A stretch of DNA of 64,000 bases from JAWKRB01 sp041389885 (GTDB lineage Bacteria > Myxococcota_A > Polyangia > Polyangiales > Ga0077539). Under the pieces are notes generated by a model, which was given only the letters and a program-made list of their open reading frames with translations, searched no databases and was not told where the DNA came from. The position numbers and the translations under genes were made by a program. The stretch is taken from assembly GCA_041389885.1 (NCBI GenBank), contig JAWKRB010000021.1:62001-126000 (forward strand), in the 5' to 3' direction. Positions 34,220 through 42,631 of the stretch are shown here, in pieces. Positions within the stretch are counted from its first letter, which is position 1. Every line of letters starts with the position of its first letter.

Positions 34220-35464
34220 TCACGCGCCGACGCGGGAGAGCAGGAGCGAGACGTTGGTCCCGCCGAAGCCGAAGGCGTTGCTCAAGGCGTGCTCCACGCG
34301 GCGCCGACGGGCGACGTGGGGCACGAAGTCGAGGTCGCACCGGGGGTCGGGCGCGTCGAGGTTGATCGTGGGCGGCAGCACGCCCCGCGCGAGGGCGAGC
34401 GCGGTGAACGCCGCCTCGACGCCCCCGGCCGCGCCGAGCAGGTGCCCGGTCATGCTCTTGGTCGAGCTCACCGCGAGCTCGCCGGCGTGGGCGCCGAAGA
34501 CCGCGCGAATCGCCTCGGCCTCCTGCACGTCGCCCGCGGGCGTCGAGGTGCCGTGGGCGTTGACGTAGCCCACGGCCTCGGGCGACACGCCCCCCTCGGC
34601 GAGGGCAGCGCGCATCGCCCGCTGCGCGCCTGCGCCCTGCGGCGCGGGCTGGGTGATGTGGTGCGCGTCGTCGGTGGCGCCGTAGCCCGCGAGGCGCGCG
34701 TAGATGGTCGCGCCCCGGGCCTCGGCGCGGTCGCGGCGCTCGAGCACGAGCACCCCGGCGCCCTCGCCCATGACGAAGCCGTCGCGGCCGGCGTCGAAGG
34801 GCCGGCTCGCGCGCTCGGGCTCGTCGTTGCGGGTCGAGAGGGCGCGCATGGCGTCGAAGCCCGCGATGGCCAGCGGGGTGATGGTGGCCTCGGCGCCTCC
34901 GGCGATCATCACGTCGACGGCGCCGCGGGCGATCCAGCGGCCGGCCTCGCCGATGGCGTGGGCGCCCGACGCGCAGGCGCTGGTGATGCAGTAGTTGGGG
35001 CCGCGGAGCCCCAGGCGCATCGCGACCTGCCCCGCGCCGAGGTTGGCGATGGCGGCGGGGATGAAATACGGCGAGATCTTCGCGGGGCCCCGGGCGCGGA
35101 GGGTGTCGTGGTGCGACTCGATGGTCTCGAGGCCGCCCATGCCCGAGCCGATGATCACCCCGCCGCGGTCGCCGAGGTCTTCCCCCGCGAGGCCGGCGTC
35201 TTGCCAGGCCATCTGCGCGGCGGCGAGGGCGAACTGCGTGAAGCGGTCGGTCTCGCGCACGCGCCTGGGGTCGACCCACTGCAGCGGGTCGAAGCCCTTG
35301 ACCTCGGCGGCGATGCGCGTGCGGTGCGCGGAGGCGTCGAAGCGGGTGATCGTCGCGACGCCGCTGCGCCCCTCACAGAGGGCCGACCAGGTGCGCTCGA
35401 GATCGAGCCCGAGGGGCGTGACGAGGCCCAGGCCCGTCACGACGACCTCGCAAGAGGCGGACAT
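34220..35464 (-). CDS. fabF: Beta-ketoacyl-ACP synthase II (FabF)
   Basis: The 414-residue thiolase-fold enzyme has the catalytic Cys in TSACASG (C164), the first His in VNAHGTSTPAGD and the second in STKSMTGHLLGAAG. The GFGGTN motif is near the end. It condenses malonyl-ACP with acyl-ACP in fatty-acid elongation. It follows the acyl-carrier-protein gene after two bases, the standard acpP-fabF order. fabG and fabD are not present in the window. Confidence 0.97.
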   Translation of the reverse strand: MSASCEVVVTGLGLVTPLGLDLERTWSALCEGRSGVATITRFDASAHRTRIAAEVKGFDPLQWVDPRRVRETDRFTQFALAAAQMAWQDAGLAGEDLGDRGGVIIGSGMGGLETIESHHDTLRARGPAKISPYFIPAAIANLGAGQVAMRLGLRGPNYCITSACASGAHAIGEAGRWIARGAVDVMIAGGAEATITPLAIAGFDAMRALSTRNDEPERASRPFDAGRDGFVMGEGAGVLVLERRDRAEARGATIYARLAGYGATDDAHHITQPAPQGAGAQRAMRAALAEGGVSPEAVGYVNAHGTSTPAGDVQEAEAIRAVFGAHAGELAVSSTKSMTGHLLGAAGGVEAAFTALALARGVLPPTINLDAPDPRCDLDFVPHVARRRRVEHALSNAFGFGGTNVSLLLSRVGA

Positions 35465-35466
35465 GC

Positions 35467-35715
35467 TCAGCGCGCGGAGAGACGGGAGGTGATGTAGTCG
35501 ACGGCGTCTTGCACCGTGCGGATCCGCTCGGTGTCTTCGTCGGGGATATCGAGCTCGAACTCCTCTTCGAGGGCGAGCACGAGCTCGACGATCGCGAGGG
35601 AGTCGGCGCCGAGGTCGTTGATGAACGACGCCTCCGGCTTCAGCTCGTTCACGTCCACCACAAGGTTCTTCGCGATCTGGCCGCGGACCCGCTGTTCAAT
35701 GTCAGTCTGGTTCAC
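35467..35715 (-). CDS. acpP: Acyl carrier protein
   Basis: The 82-residue acidic protein has the phosphopantetheine site in LGADSLAIVEL (S39), a four-helix ACP pattern and no extra domains. It carries the growing acyl chain to FabF, encoded directly after it. It is the first gene of the operon acpP-fabF-rpiB-hydrolase. The 184 bases upstream of it, up to the end of the next gene at 35900, should hold its promoter, though no box is clear to me. Confidence 0.96.
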   Translation of the reverse strand: MNQTDIEQRVRGQIAKNLVVDVNELKPEASFINDLGADSLAIVELVLALEEEFELDIPDEDTERIRTVQDAVDYITSRLSAR

Positions 35716-35899
35716 GCGCGGCGGTATATCCCAACGCAGCGCGTGCGTGAAGGGCCCTCACGCGACGAATTCGTCCAGACTTTTGGGCGTGACGCGCCGC
35801 GCCATGACCGCGGCGCGGCGCGTCACCCGGGCCGGGGCTCTGGCGCCTGGGGAGGCCTCTGGGGTGATTACGAACAAGGCGCAGGAGCTCCAGCGGAGT

Positions 35900-36529
35900 T
35901 CAGGCGCTCTGGGGCGCGGAGAGCGCGAGGTTCTTGAAGCAGAACACGGTGGCCGACTCGACCTCGGGCGAGCCGCCCTGGGCCTGCAGGGCGATGTGCC
36001 CGTCGCGGAACGCGTCGTCGGTGAGGCTCACGAGCTCGGCGTCGTTACAGAACACCGAGATCTTCTCGCCCTCGGCGACGATGCGGAGTCGGTTCTCCTG
36101 CCCGACGCCCTTGGCGATGGCGGGGTGCTCGGTCCAATCGACGAGGGGCGTGCTCTGGTTCGCCTGGCGCCGCGTGAGGCGATAGAAGCCCGTGGCGTCG
36201 AGAAAGACTCGGTAGTTGTCCCGGTCAGACTTCGCGCGAAAGCTCACGCCGACGTAGCTCTGCGCGGGGTCTTGCGCGGCGAGGACGGTGACGGTCACTT
36301 CGAGGGAGAGGTCGGCGAAGGTCCTGCCGTCATACCAGAGCGCGGCGACGGAGGTCTCTCCGCCGGGGAGCGTGAGCACCGCTCCGTTGGTGTCGTGGCG
36401 CAGCGGCGGCGTCTTCGACGTCGCGGCGAAGGACCATCCCTCCGCGTTCTCCAGGAAGCTCTCCTCCAGCACCGTCGGCCACGCGTCCACCGAATCGTCC
36501 GCGGGACCCTGCTTCGCCTCGTCGCTCAT
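35900..36529 (-). CDS. Beta-sandwich (LamG / DUF1080-like) protein
   Basis: The 209-residue protein has no signal peptide. It is strand-rich, with the jelly-roll features of LamG or 3-keto-disaccharide hydrolase (DUF1080) domains: SFAATSKTPPLRHDTNGAVL, SYVGVSFRAKSDRDNYRVFL, NRLRIVAEGEKISVFCNDAEL and GHIALQAQGG. Relatives bind carbohydrate or act as accessory domains. A cytoplasmic location for such a domain is a little odd. It is transcribed alone, between acpP and the divergent histone-like gene. Confidence 0.6.
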   Translation of the reverse strand: MSDEAKQGPADDSVDAWPTVLEESFLENAEGWSFAATSKTPPLRHDTNGAVLTLPGGETSVAALWYDGRTFADLSLEVTVTVLAAQDPAQSYVGVSFRAKSDRDNYRVFLDATGFYRLTRRQANQSTPLVDWTEHPAIAKGVGQENRLRIVAEGEKISVFCNDAELVSLTDDAFRDGHIALQAQGGSPEVESATVFCFKNLALSAPQSA

Positions 36530-36782
36530 ACGTGACTCTCTCCTCGCTCGCTCGTGTGGGACGCACCCGGGGTCCCGCGGCTTCTCGGGCGACCATAGCA
36601 GGCTTCACGCGTCGGTTGAAGGTCGTCGTGACGGGCCCCGCCCCCCGGCTCCGAGGCCGTCTGCCGCCTCGCCGCGGCGCCGCGCCCCGCCCCGGCGCCA
36701 CTGCGCACACGAATAAAACTCGGATGTGCGGCTTGACTTGAATGAGAAGAAGAATGAAGGTCGCGGCCTAGAGGTGACCTTT

Positions 36783-37388
36783 ATGGCGAATGAAAGCATG
36801 CAAGACGAGATCGATCGCGTTCTGGCCAGGTTCTCCGGCGAGCTGCTGAAGCTCTTTCAGAAGGCCGTCGTCCAGGCGGTGACCGGCCGCAACGCCGTGA
36901 CCCTCGCGCCCTCGGCGCCCCGCCGGGCCGCGAAGCCCGCCGCGAAGCCCGCCGCGAAGCCCGCCGCGAAGCCCGCCGCGAAGCCCGCCGCGAAGCCCGC
37001 CGCGAAGCCCGCCGCGAAGTCAGCGCGCCGCGGCCGCGGTGGCCCGAAGAGCTCCCCTGAAGAGGTCGCGCGCCTGGGCGACAAGCTGGTCGACATCCTT
37101 CGTCGCAAGGGCGAGTCGCTCACCGCGAAGGAACTCCTCAAGGCCTCAGGCGCCAACATCGGTCAGTTCAACTATGCGCTGAACAAGGCGAAGGGCGACG
37201 GCCGCATCACGCAGCTCGGCGAGCGCCGCATGGCCCGCTATCAGATCGGCTCTGGCAAGGCCGGCAAGCCCGCCAAGATCGGCAAGCCCGCCAAGGCCGG
37301 CGCGAAGCCCGGCCGCAAGCCCGCCAAGGCCGCCGCCGCGGCGACCGCCCCGGCGCCCGAGGCGACCGAGGCCGCGACCGAGGCATGA
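36783..37388 (+). CDS. Histone H1-like DNA-binding protein with AAKP repeats
   Basis: The ATG at 36783 follows an AGAGGTGA site; 201 residues result. Residues 1 to 45 are helical, residues 46 to 80 are an AAKP tandem repeat, and residues 85 to 155 look like a winged helix (SLTAKELLKASGANIGQFNY, RRMARYQIGSGK). A second Lys/Ala/Pro tail then ends in Glu/Ala/Thr. This layout resembles bacterial histone-H1-like proteins in myxobacteria that bind and compact DNA. The 253 bases upstream include an AT-rich patch (AATAAAACT at 36712) between 6-base inverted arms (36704-36709 and 36725-36730), the only such patch nearby. Confidence 0.75.
   Translation: MANESMQDEIDRVLARFSGELLKLFQKAVVQAVTGRNAVTLAPSAPRRAAKPAAKPAAKPAAKPAAKPAAKPAAKPAAKSARRGRGGPKSSPEEVARLGDKLVDILRRKGESLTAKELLKASGANIGQFNYALNKAKGDGRITQLGERRMARYQIGSGKAGKPAKIGKPAKAGAKPGRKPAKAAAAATAPAPEATEAATEA
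36927..37019. repeat. Seven perfect 12-base tandem repeats plus a partial copy
   Basis: The unit GCCGCGAAGCCC is repeated seven times without change from 36927 to 37010, then once more as a truncated copy. It encodes AAKP. Perfect identity across codons that could vary implies very recent expansion; loss or gain of units would change linker length in steps of four residues. Confidence 0.95.
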
Positions 37389-37440
37389 TTCGCCGCGCCG
37401 CGCGTTGAGCGGACGGCGCTTTGCGTGTACTCCGCGCGGC

Positions 37441-38736
37441 GTGAACCCGTCGCGAGTCGCCCTTCTCACCTTCTTCCTCTCGGCTGCGTGCTCCGAGACC
37501 GCCTCGGTCTCGTCGGTTGACGCCTCGGCTTCGGCGGACGCGCCGTCGGACGTGTCGGTTGACGCGTCGCCCGACGTCTCCGTGGACGCGCCGCCGGCCT
37601 GCGAGCCGGCGACCTCCCTGCAGCCCGCGCCTCGCGGCGACAGCGCCGGCGTCGTCGACCCGACCACGGGCGAGCTGGTGATCTTCGGAGGCGACGACGG
37701 CCCTACGGTGATGTGCGTCGCCCGCCCCACCTTTCGCGGCGACGTGTGGCGATACGACCCGCGCTGCGACCGCTGGCGCGAGGTCACCCCTGCGGACGGT
37801 CCCTCGGCGCGCTCGCGCACGGCCTACGCCCTCGACACGACGCGCAACCGACTCATGATCTTCGGGGGGCGCTCTCGGGCGACCTCGAGCGGGGCGTACA
37901 CGGTCTATCGCGAGACCTGGGCCCTCGACCTCGCCACCGACACCTGGTCGCAGATCGAGGCCGAGGGCGGCCCCTCGGGCCGCGCCAACGCCGCCGCGGT
38001 GTACGACCGCGAGGGCGACGCGCTCATCGTGACAGGCGGCAACACGAGCACCAACGGCGCGGCGTTCACCCCGCTGGGTGACGCGTGGCGGCTCGACCTC
38101 GCCACGAGCACCTGGAGCAGGGTGAGCGCCAGCGGCGGCCCCTCGGCGCGGCTCTTTCACGCCACCGCGATCCGCGGTCGGGGCGTCGCGCTCTTCGGCG
38201 GCGGCGGCGCCAACGCGTTCACCGGACCCTTCTTGAGAGACTTCTGGACCCTCGACCTCGCGGGCCCGACCTGGACGCGACACACGGTGCGCGGCGCGAC
38301 CGACGAGCTCCTCGGGAGGATCTCTTCGGCGCTCGTCGCGGACCCCGCGGGCGACGGCTTTCTGCTCGTGGGCGGGCACGACGACGGCGCGCTGGGCAAC
38401 CGCAACGACGTGCTGTCGGTCTCGGCGGACGGCGAGGTCGCCGTGCTGCGCGCGGGCGACACGCTGGGCACCCCCGGCAGTGGCTTCTGCGACTTTCCTT
38501 CTGACTTCGCGGTGACCGATGACGACTCGCCCGAGCGCCGCTCGGCCTTCGTCTTGGCAGAAGACCCCGCGCGAAATCGCTTTCTCGCCTATGGCGGCAA
38601 GACCGACTGCGGCCTCGCGGGCGACGTCTGGGCCCTCGAGCGAGAGCCCCTCCGCTGGCGCCCCCTCCGCGGAACCCCAGAGGGCTTGAGCTGCGCCCGC
38701 AGCGGCCGCGAGGGCTGCTCGTCGCTCTGTCAGTAG
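37441..38736 (+). CDS. Kelch-repeat lipoprotein
   Basis: A GTG at 37441 opens a lipoprotein signal ending FLSAAC (Cys17), giving 431 residues; the longer frame from 37405 adds a non-signal leader. After an Asp/Ser/Val linker there are six kelch-type blades, each with a paired Gly: LVIFGGDD, LMIFGGR, LIVTGGN, VALFGGG, FLLVGGHDD and FLAYGGK, with conserved W in DVWRYD, ETWALD, DAWRLD and DFWTLD. The domain should be a six- or seven-blade propeller binding a protein or glycan at the cell surface. Several Cys near the C-terminus may form disulfides. Confidence 0.85.
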   Translation: MNPSRVALLTFFLSAACSETASVSSVDASASADAPSDVSVDASPDVSVDAPPACEPATSLQPAPRGDSAGVVDPTTGELVIFGGDDGPTVMCVARPTFRGDVWRYDPRCDRWREVTPADGPSARSRTAYALDTTRNRLMIFGGRSRATSSGAYTVYRETWALDLATDTWSQIEAEGGPSGRANAAAVYDREGDALIVTGGNTSTNGAAFTPLGDAWRLDLATSTWSRVSASGGPSARLFHATAIRGRGVALFGGGGANAFTGPFLRDFWTLDLAGPTWTRHTVRGATDELLGRISSALVADPAGDGFLLVGGHDDGALGNRNDVLSVSADGEVAVLRAGDTLGTPGSGFCDFPSDFAVTDDDSPERRSAFVLAEDPARNRFLAYGGKTDCGLAGDVWALEREPLRWRPLRGTPEGLSCARSGREGCSSLCQ

Positions 38737-38770
38737 CCGCGCGGCCGCCTCGGCCGAGGGGGCGCCGACC

Positions 38771-39961
38771 TCAGGTCAACCCGCTCCGCCTCGAGGCCCT
38801 TGTCAAATAGGCCGACGCGCAGAGCGCGAAGGCCGACGCCACGCCGAACGCGTAGACACCGCCGCGGTGTGGGTACAGCGCGCCGAAGAGCAGCGACGCG
38901 GGCAGCGCCAGGGCGCCGTTGACGAGGTGAAACCTCCCGAAGGCCTTGCCCATGCCTCCAGCGGGCGCGAGCGAGGCGATGAGGGCGCGCTCTCCCCCCT
39001 CGGAGAGCCCGTAGTAGGCCCCATACACGAGCAGCGCCGGGAGCAGGTGCCACGGCCGCGTGGCGAGGCCGAAGAGGGCGTAGGCCACCGCGTAGAGCGT
39101 CCACGCGAGGGCGAGGCAGCGCGCGCGGCCGAAGCGGTCGGCGAGACGTCCGCCCGGCGAGGCCGACAGCGCGCGGAGCAGCGAGAGCGCCCCCCAGGCC
39201 AGGGGGAGCCACCGCGTCGGGATCCCCACGTCGTGCGCCCGCATCACGAGAAAGCCATCGCTCGCGTTGGCCAGGGCGAAGAGCGCCATCGCGCCGAGGA
39301 GCTCCCGCGTGGCCGCCTCGTCGCCCGGGTCGCGCGGGCGCTCGGCCTGGGTGGGCTGCGCCGGAGCCTGGGGCGCCTCGGGGGCGGCGGGCTCCTTCAC
39401 CCCGAGGAGCGCCACCGCGATCGCGGCGACGCCCGGCACCGCGGTGGCGGCGAAGACCAGCCGCAGGTCGTCGTGACGAACCCAGAGGATCGCCGTCGCC
39501 ACGAGGGGTCCGAAGACCGCGCCGAGGTTGTCCATGCCGCGGTGAAAGCCGAAGGCGTGGCCCCGCTCGGCGGGCGCGACGCTCGCCGCGAGGATCGCGT
39601 CGCGGGGCGAGGTGCGCACCCCCTTGCCCACGCGGTCGATGAAGCGCACCAGGAGCACGTGCCAGGGCGCCGCGGCGAGGGCGATGAAGGGCCGCGCGAG
39701 GTTCGCCAGGCCGTAGCCCGCGAGCACGAGGGGCTTGCGCCGGGTCACCCGGTCGGAGAGCGCCCCCGAGAGGTACTTCACCAGCGCCGAGGTGCTCTCG
39801 GCGACGCCCTCGACGAGGCCGACCCACTCCCCCCGCGCGTGGAGCTGCACGGTGAGAAAGAGCGGGAGAAAGGGCGTGACCATGTCGGCCGCGACGTCGG
39901 TGAGCAGGCTCACCACGCCCAGCACGATCACGTTGCGCGCCAGGCGTTTGGGCGCGCTCAC
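38771..39961 (-). CDS. Major facilitator superfamily transporter
   Basis: The 396-residue protein has about twelve membrane helices, with an MFS motif after helix 2 (GALSDRVTRRKPLV) and a similar DRFGRARCL after helix 8. The loop VGKGVRTSPRDA between helices 4 and 5 is like that of a family of bacterial efflux or unknown carriers. The central loop (PAAPEAPQAPAQPTQAERP) is long and Pro-rich. It starts 10 bases after the stop of the unknown 510-residue protein, so they are probably co-expressed. No substrate is indicated. Confidence 0.88.
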   Translation of the reverse strand: MSAPKRLARNVIVLGVVSLLTDVAADMVTPFLPLFLTVQLHARGEWVGLVEGVAESTSALVKYLSGALSDRVTRRKPLVLAGYGLANLARPFIALAAAPWHVLLVRFIDRVGKGVRTSPRDAILAASVAPAERGHAFGFHRGMDNLGAVFGPLVATAILWVRHDDLRLVFAATAVPGVAAIAVALLGVKEPAAPEAPQAPAQPTQAERPRDPGDEAATRELLGAMALFALANASDGFLVMRAHDVGIPTRWLPLAWGALSLLRALSASPGGRLADRFGRARCLALAWTLYAVAYALFGLATRPWHLLPALLVYGAYYGLSEGGERALIASLAPAGGMGKAFGRFHLVNGALALPASLLFGALYPHRGGVYAFGVASAFALCASAYLTRASRRSGLT

Positions 39962-39971
39962 GGCCAGAGGC

Positions 39972-41504
39972 TCACGGCTCTTCGCTGCCCATGATCGGCG
40001 CGACCATGGACTCGGCGCCGAAGAGCGAGAGCTGGAGCCACCGCGCGAGCCCCGTGCCGCTCATGCGCGCCACGAGCTGCTGGGCGGCGCGGTTGAGCCG
40101 CACGAGCTCGCGCAGGCGCGCGCCGGGGTCGGCGGGGAGGGGGTCGGCGAAGCGCCACGAGGTCTTGCCCTCGGGGGAGAGCACGAGCTTGAGCCAGTGG
40201 CGCCACTCGTGCGCCGCGGCCTCGGTGAGCACCTTGCGCACGAGGTCGTGGAGCGCCTCGGTGCCGCGGCCTGGGCCGAACAGGGCCTCCATCACCGCGG
40301 AGGTGGTCACGGCCTGGCTGCCGCGCACCCACAGCGCGCACACCTCGGGCAGGGCCACCCGGGCGACCTCGCCGAGCTGCGAGCGCTCGCTCACCGGGCC
40401 CGCCGGGGGCTCGGCGAGGGGCAGGGCGAATTGCAGCAGCGGCTCGGGGCTGGTGAGGTCGTCGCCGGTCGACGCGTTCACGTGGTACTGCAGCGCGGAG
40501 ACATAGCGGATCGCGACGCTCGCCGGGGTGCGCGGGGCGAGCTCCATCGAGACGCCCGCGGGGCCCACCTCGAAGCGCGCGCTGCGCCCCACGTCGAGGT
40601 CGACGGCGCGCACGTGGTAGCGGTCGCCCACGAGCTCGGGCACGCCCCAGAGGCGAAAGGGCTCGGCGCCCGAGAACATCCTCGCGACGGCGTAGCCGAG
40701 GTCGTCGAGGGTCCAGTTCACCTTCACGTCGAGGCGGCGCGGGGTGCGCTGGGCCTGCTCCAGCGAGAGCGCGAGGTCGGCGTGGGCCTCGGTGAGCTGC
40801 GCGAGCACCCCTTCGAGGAACGCGAACGACGTGCCCACGGTGGTGAGCTTGCCGGTGTGAAAGACCTCGGCGAGGCAGTACCGCTCGTCGTCGCCGAAGC
40901 GCACCCGCACGGAGTACACGCTCGTCGCGTCGGGGAGCACGTCGCTGCCCCGGAGCTTGTCGAGGGTCTCCTTCGCGCGCGGCCCCCAGAAGCGCAGGGT
41001 CACCGAGTCGATGCCCTGGTCGTCGGGCGCGCGCCGCAGCGCCCGGCGGTCGTGGCGCAGCGAGAACAGCACCATCTTCGCGTCGGCGTGGCGCGCGAGC
41101 TGCTCGAGCACCCGCGGGGGGAGCCACACGCACTCGAGCGACCCGGTGCCCGCGACGAGGAGCTCGTGCACCCGGTCCGCGTCCTTGGCGACGCCCACGG
41201 TGAAGAGACGGCAGACGCGCCCGCCCGAGACGTCGAGCCAGAGCTGCAGGTCGCCCATCTGCAGCGCGAGGAGCTCGGGGTCGTGGGTGGGCTCGACGGT
41301 GATCCCCAGGGGCGCGCACACCTCGGTCAGCGCCGCGAGGGGCTCGGCGCGAACGCGCCCGTGCGCCTCGAGCAGGTAGACCTTCAGCGCGGCCCGCGAC
41401 TCGATGTCGTCATCGATGTTCGGCGCGCCAGACCGCGCCGAGGCGGCCGTCATCTGCCGCTCCAGGAGGAGCGACAGGTCCCTGCGAGAGCGGATCTGCA
41501 ACAT
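39972..41504 (-). CDS. Unknown 510-residue cytoplasmic protein
   Basis: I do not recognise this protein. It has no signal peptide or membrane helix. It is well folded in composition, mixed alpha/beta, with DLQLWLDVSGGRVCRLFTVG, VLFSLRHDRRALRRAPDD, SVTLRFWGPRAKETLDKL and a final MVAPIMGSEEP. It lies between an alpha/beta hydrolase (47 bases upstream) and an MFS transporter (10 bases downstream) on the same strand. The context could suggest a transport-linked function, but no catalytic motif is visible. Confidence 0.7.
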   Translation of the reverse strand: MLQIRSRRDLSLLLERQMTAASARSGAPNIDDDIESRAALKVYLLEAHGRVRAEPLAALTEVCAPLGITVEPTHDPELLALQMGDLQLWLDVSGGRVCRLFTVGVAKDADRVHELLVAGTGSLECVWLPPRVLEQLARHADAKMVLFSLRHDRRALRRAPDDQGIDSVTLRFWGPRAKETLDKLRGSDVLPDATSVYSVRVRFGDDERYCLAEVFHTGKLTTVGTSFAFLEGVLAQLTEAHADLALSLEQAQRTPRRLDVKVNWTLDDLGYAVARMFSGAEPFRLWGVPELVGDRYHVRAVDLDVGRSARFEVGPAGVSMELAPRTPASVAIRYVSALQYHVNASTGDDLTSPEPLLQFALPLAEPPAGPVSERSQLGEVARVALPEVCALWVRGSQAVTTSAVMEALFGPGRGTEALHDLVRKVLTEAAAHEWRHWLKLVLSPEGKTSWRFADPLPADPGARLRELVRLNRAAQQLVARMSGTGLARWLQLSLFGAESMVAPIMGSEEP

Positions 41505-41551
41505 GGGTTCTTCGAGACGCTAGTCGACCGTCGCCTCGCGGCGCCAGAAAG

Positions 41552-42421
41552 CTACGCGCCCTCGCGGCTCCAGCGGTCCACCCGCGCGCAGAACTCCTTG
41601 GGAGACTGGAGCATCGGCGTGTGCCCGGTGTCACGGAGCTCGTCGTAGACCCAGTCCCTCCGGCGCGCGGCGACGGCCCGCGCGGCCTCGACGGGCACCA
41701 GCCGGTCGCGCTCGCCGTGGAGCAGCAGCGTCGGCGCGCGCACCCGGTCGAGGTGGTGCTCGAAGGCGCCTCGCACCAGCAGCCGCCTCAAGATCGAGCG
41801 CGCCGCGCTGAGGAACGCCCGGTTTCGATGCGGCGCCGAGCGCACCCGCTCCCGCGCCAGCTCGACGTGCGCCTCAAGGACCTCGGCGTTCATCTCCCGA
41901 GGAGACACCCCGCAGAGTCGCATCCACTGGTGCACCGCCGTGCCCGCCTCGACGCGGCGTCCCGTGCGGTCGAGGTAGAGCTCGCCCAGGCCGGGCAGGG
42001 CGAAGACCCCGAACATCGCGGCCACGAGGGGGTCGGCCCTGCGCGCGTAGGTCCACGGCAGCGCGGGGTTCACCAGCACCATCGACTCGACGAGCTCGGG
42101 CCTCGACGACGCCAGGAGCAGCGAGAGCAGGCCCCCCATGGAATTGCCCACGAGGGTCACCGAGTGCCCCACCTCGCGCTCGATGATCCGCGCGAGGAGC
42201 GCGAGGTTCTCGTCGAGGGAGGCGTCTCGGGGCATCGCCGACCGCCCGTGCCCGCGCAGGTCGACGGAGATCACCTCGCGGCCCTCGGCCAGCGTGGGCG
42301 CGACGGCGCGCCAATTGAGCAGCGATCCGCCGAGGCCGTGGACCATCAGCATCGTCGGCCCGCCGCTGCCGTAGCGCTCGAGGTTCACGGCGCCGTCGAG
42401 GTCGAGGGTCTCTTGTCGCAT
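41552..42421 (-). CDS. Alpha/beta hydrolase
   Basis: The ATG at 42421 (MRQETLDLDG) gives 289 residues; a longer frame upstream includes part of an inverted repeat and is unlikely. The fold motifs are clear: MVHGLGG oxyanion loop, VDLRGHGRS, nucleophile GNSMGG (S94), acid in LLLHGERDRLVP and His in DTGHTPML. It is probably an esterase or lactonase-like enzyme of the cytoplasm. Its 3' neighbour is the unknown 510-residue protein. The substrate is unknown. Confidence 0.9.
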   Translation of the reverse strand: MRQETLDLDGAVNLERYGSGGPTMLMVHGLGGSLLNWRAVAPTLAEGREVISVDLRGHGRSAMPRDASLDENLALLARIIEREVGHSVTLVGNSMGGLLSLLLASSRPELVESMVLVNPALPWTYARRADPLVAAMFGVFALPGLGELYLDRTGRRVEAGTAVHQWMRLCGVSPREMNAEVLEAHVELARERVRSAPHRNRAFLSAARSILRRLLVRGAFEHHLDRVRAPTLLLHGERDRLVPVEAARAVAARRRDWVYDELRDTGHTPMLQSPKEFCARVDRWSREGA

Positions 42422-42449
42422 GGGGGGTGGGCGGAGACTAGTACCTTTC

Positions 42450-42595
42450 CACAGGGGATTTGAAGGGTTCTGCGCGACGGACGTGCCCACGTCCCGCGCT
42501 GCCGCGCACCCCTTCTCCCGAGGTGGGCGAGGGCGTGCGGTAGCGCGGTGTGGGCCCGCGGTGTGGGTTCACCTCAACCCTTCCAATCCCCTGTG
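42450..42595. repeat. Pair of 20-bp inverted repeats flanking 106 bases
   Basis: CACAGGGGATTTGAAGGGTT at 42450-42469 is matched in inverse orientation by 42576-42595 with a single mismatch. They enclose 106 bases in the intergenic gap between a hydrolase and a carboxylesterase gene. The arms are markedly less GC-rich than their surroundings. I saw no target-site duplication and no transposase. It could be a small non-autonomous element or a structured regulatory region. Confidence 0.75.
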
Positions 42596-42631
42596 ACGCG
42601 GTGCCAACACCCGTCGCGGCGCGCGTTCAGG

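Noticed and set aside
36733..36761. TTGACT at 36733 as a -35 box for the histone-like gene
   Set aside because: No acceptable -10 hexamer lies 16 to 18 bases downstream, so I did not call a promoter.
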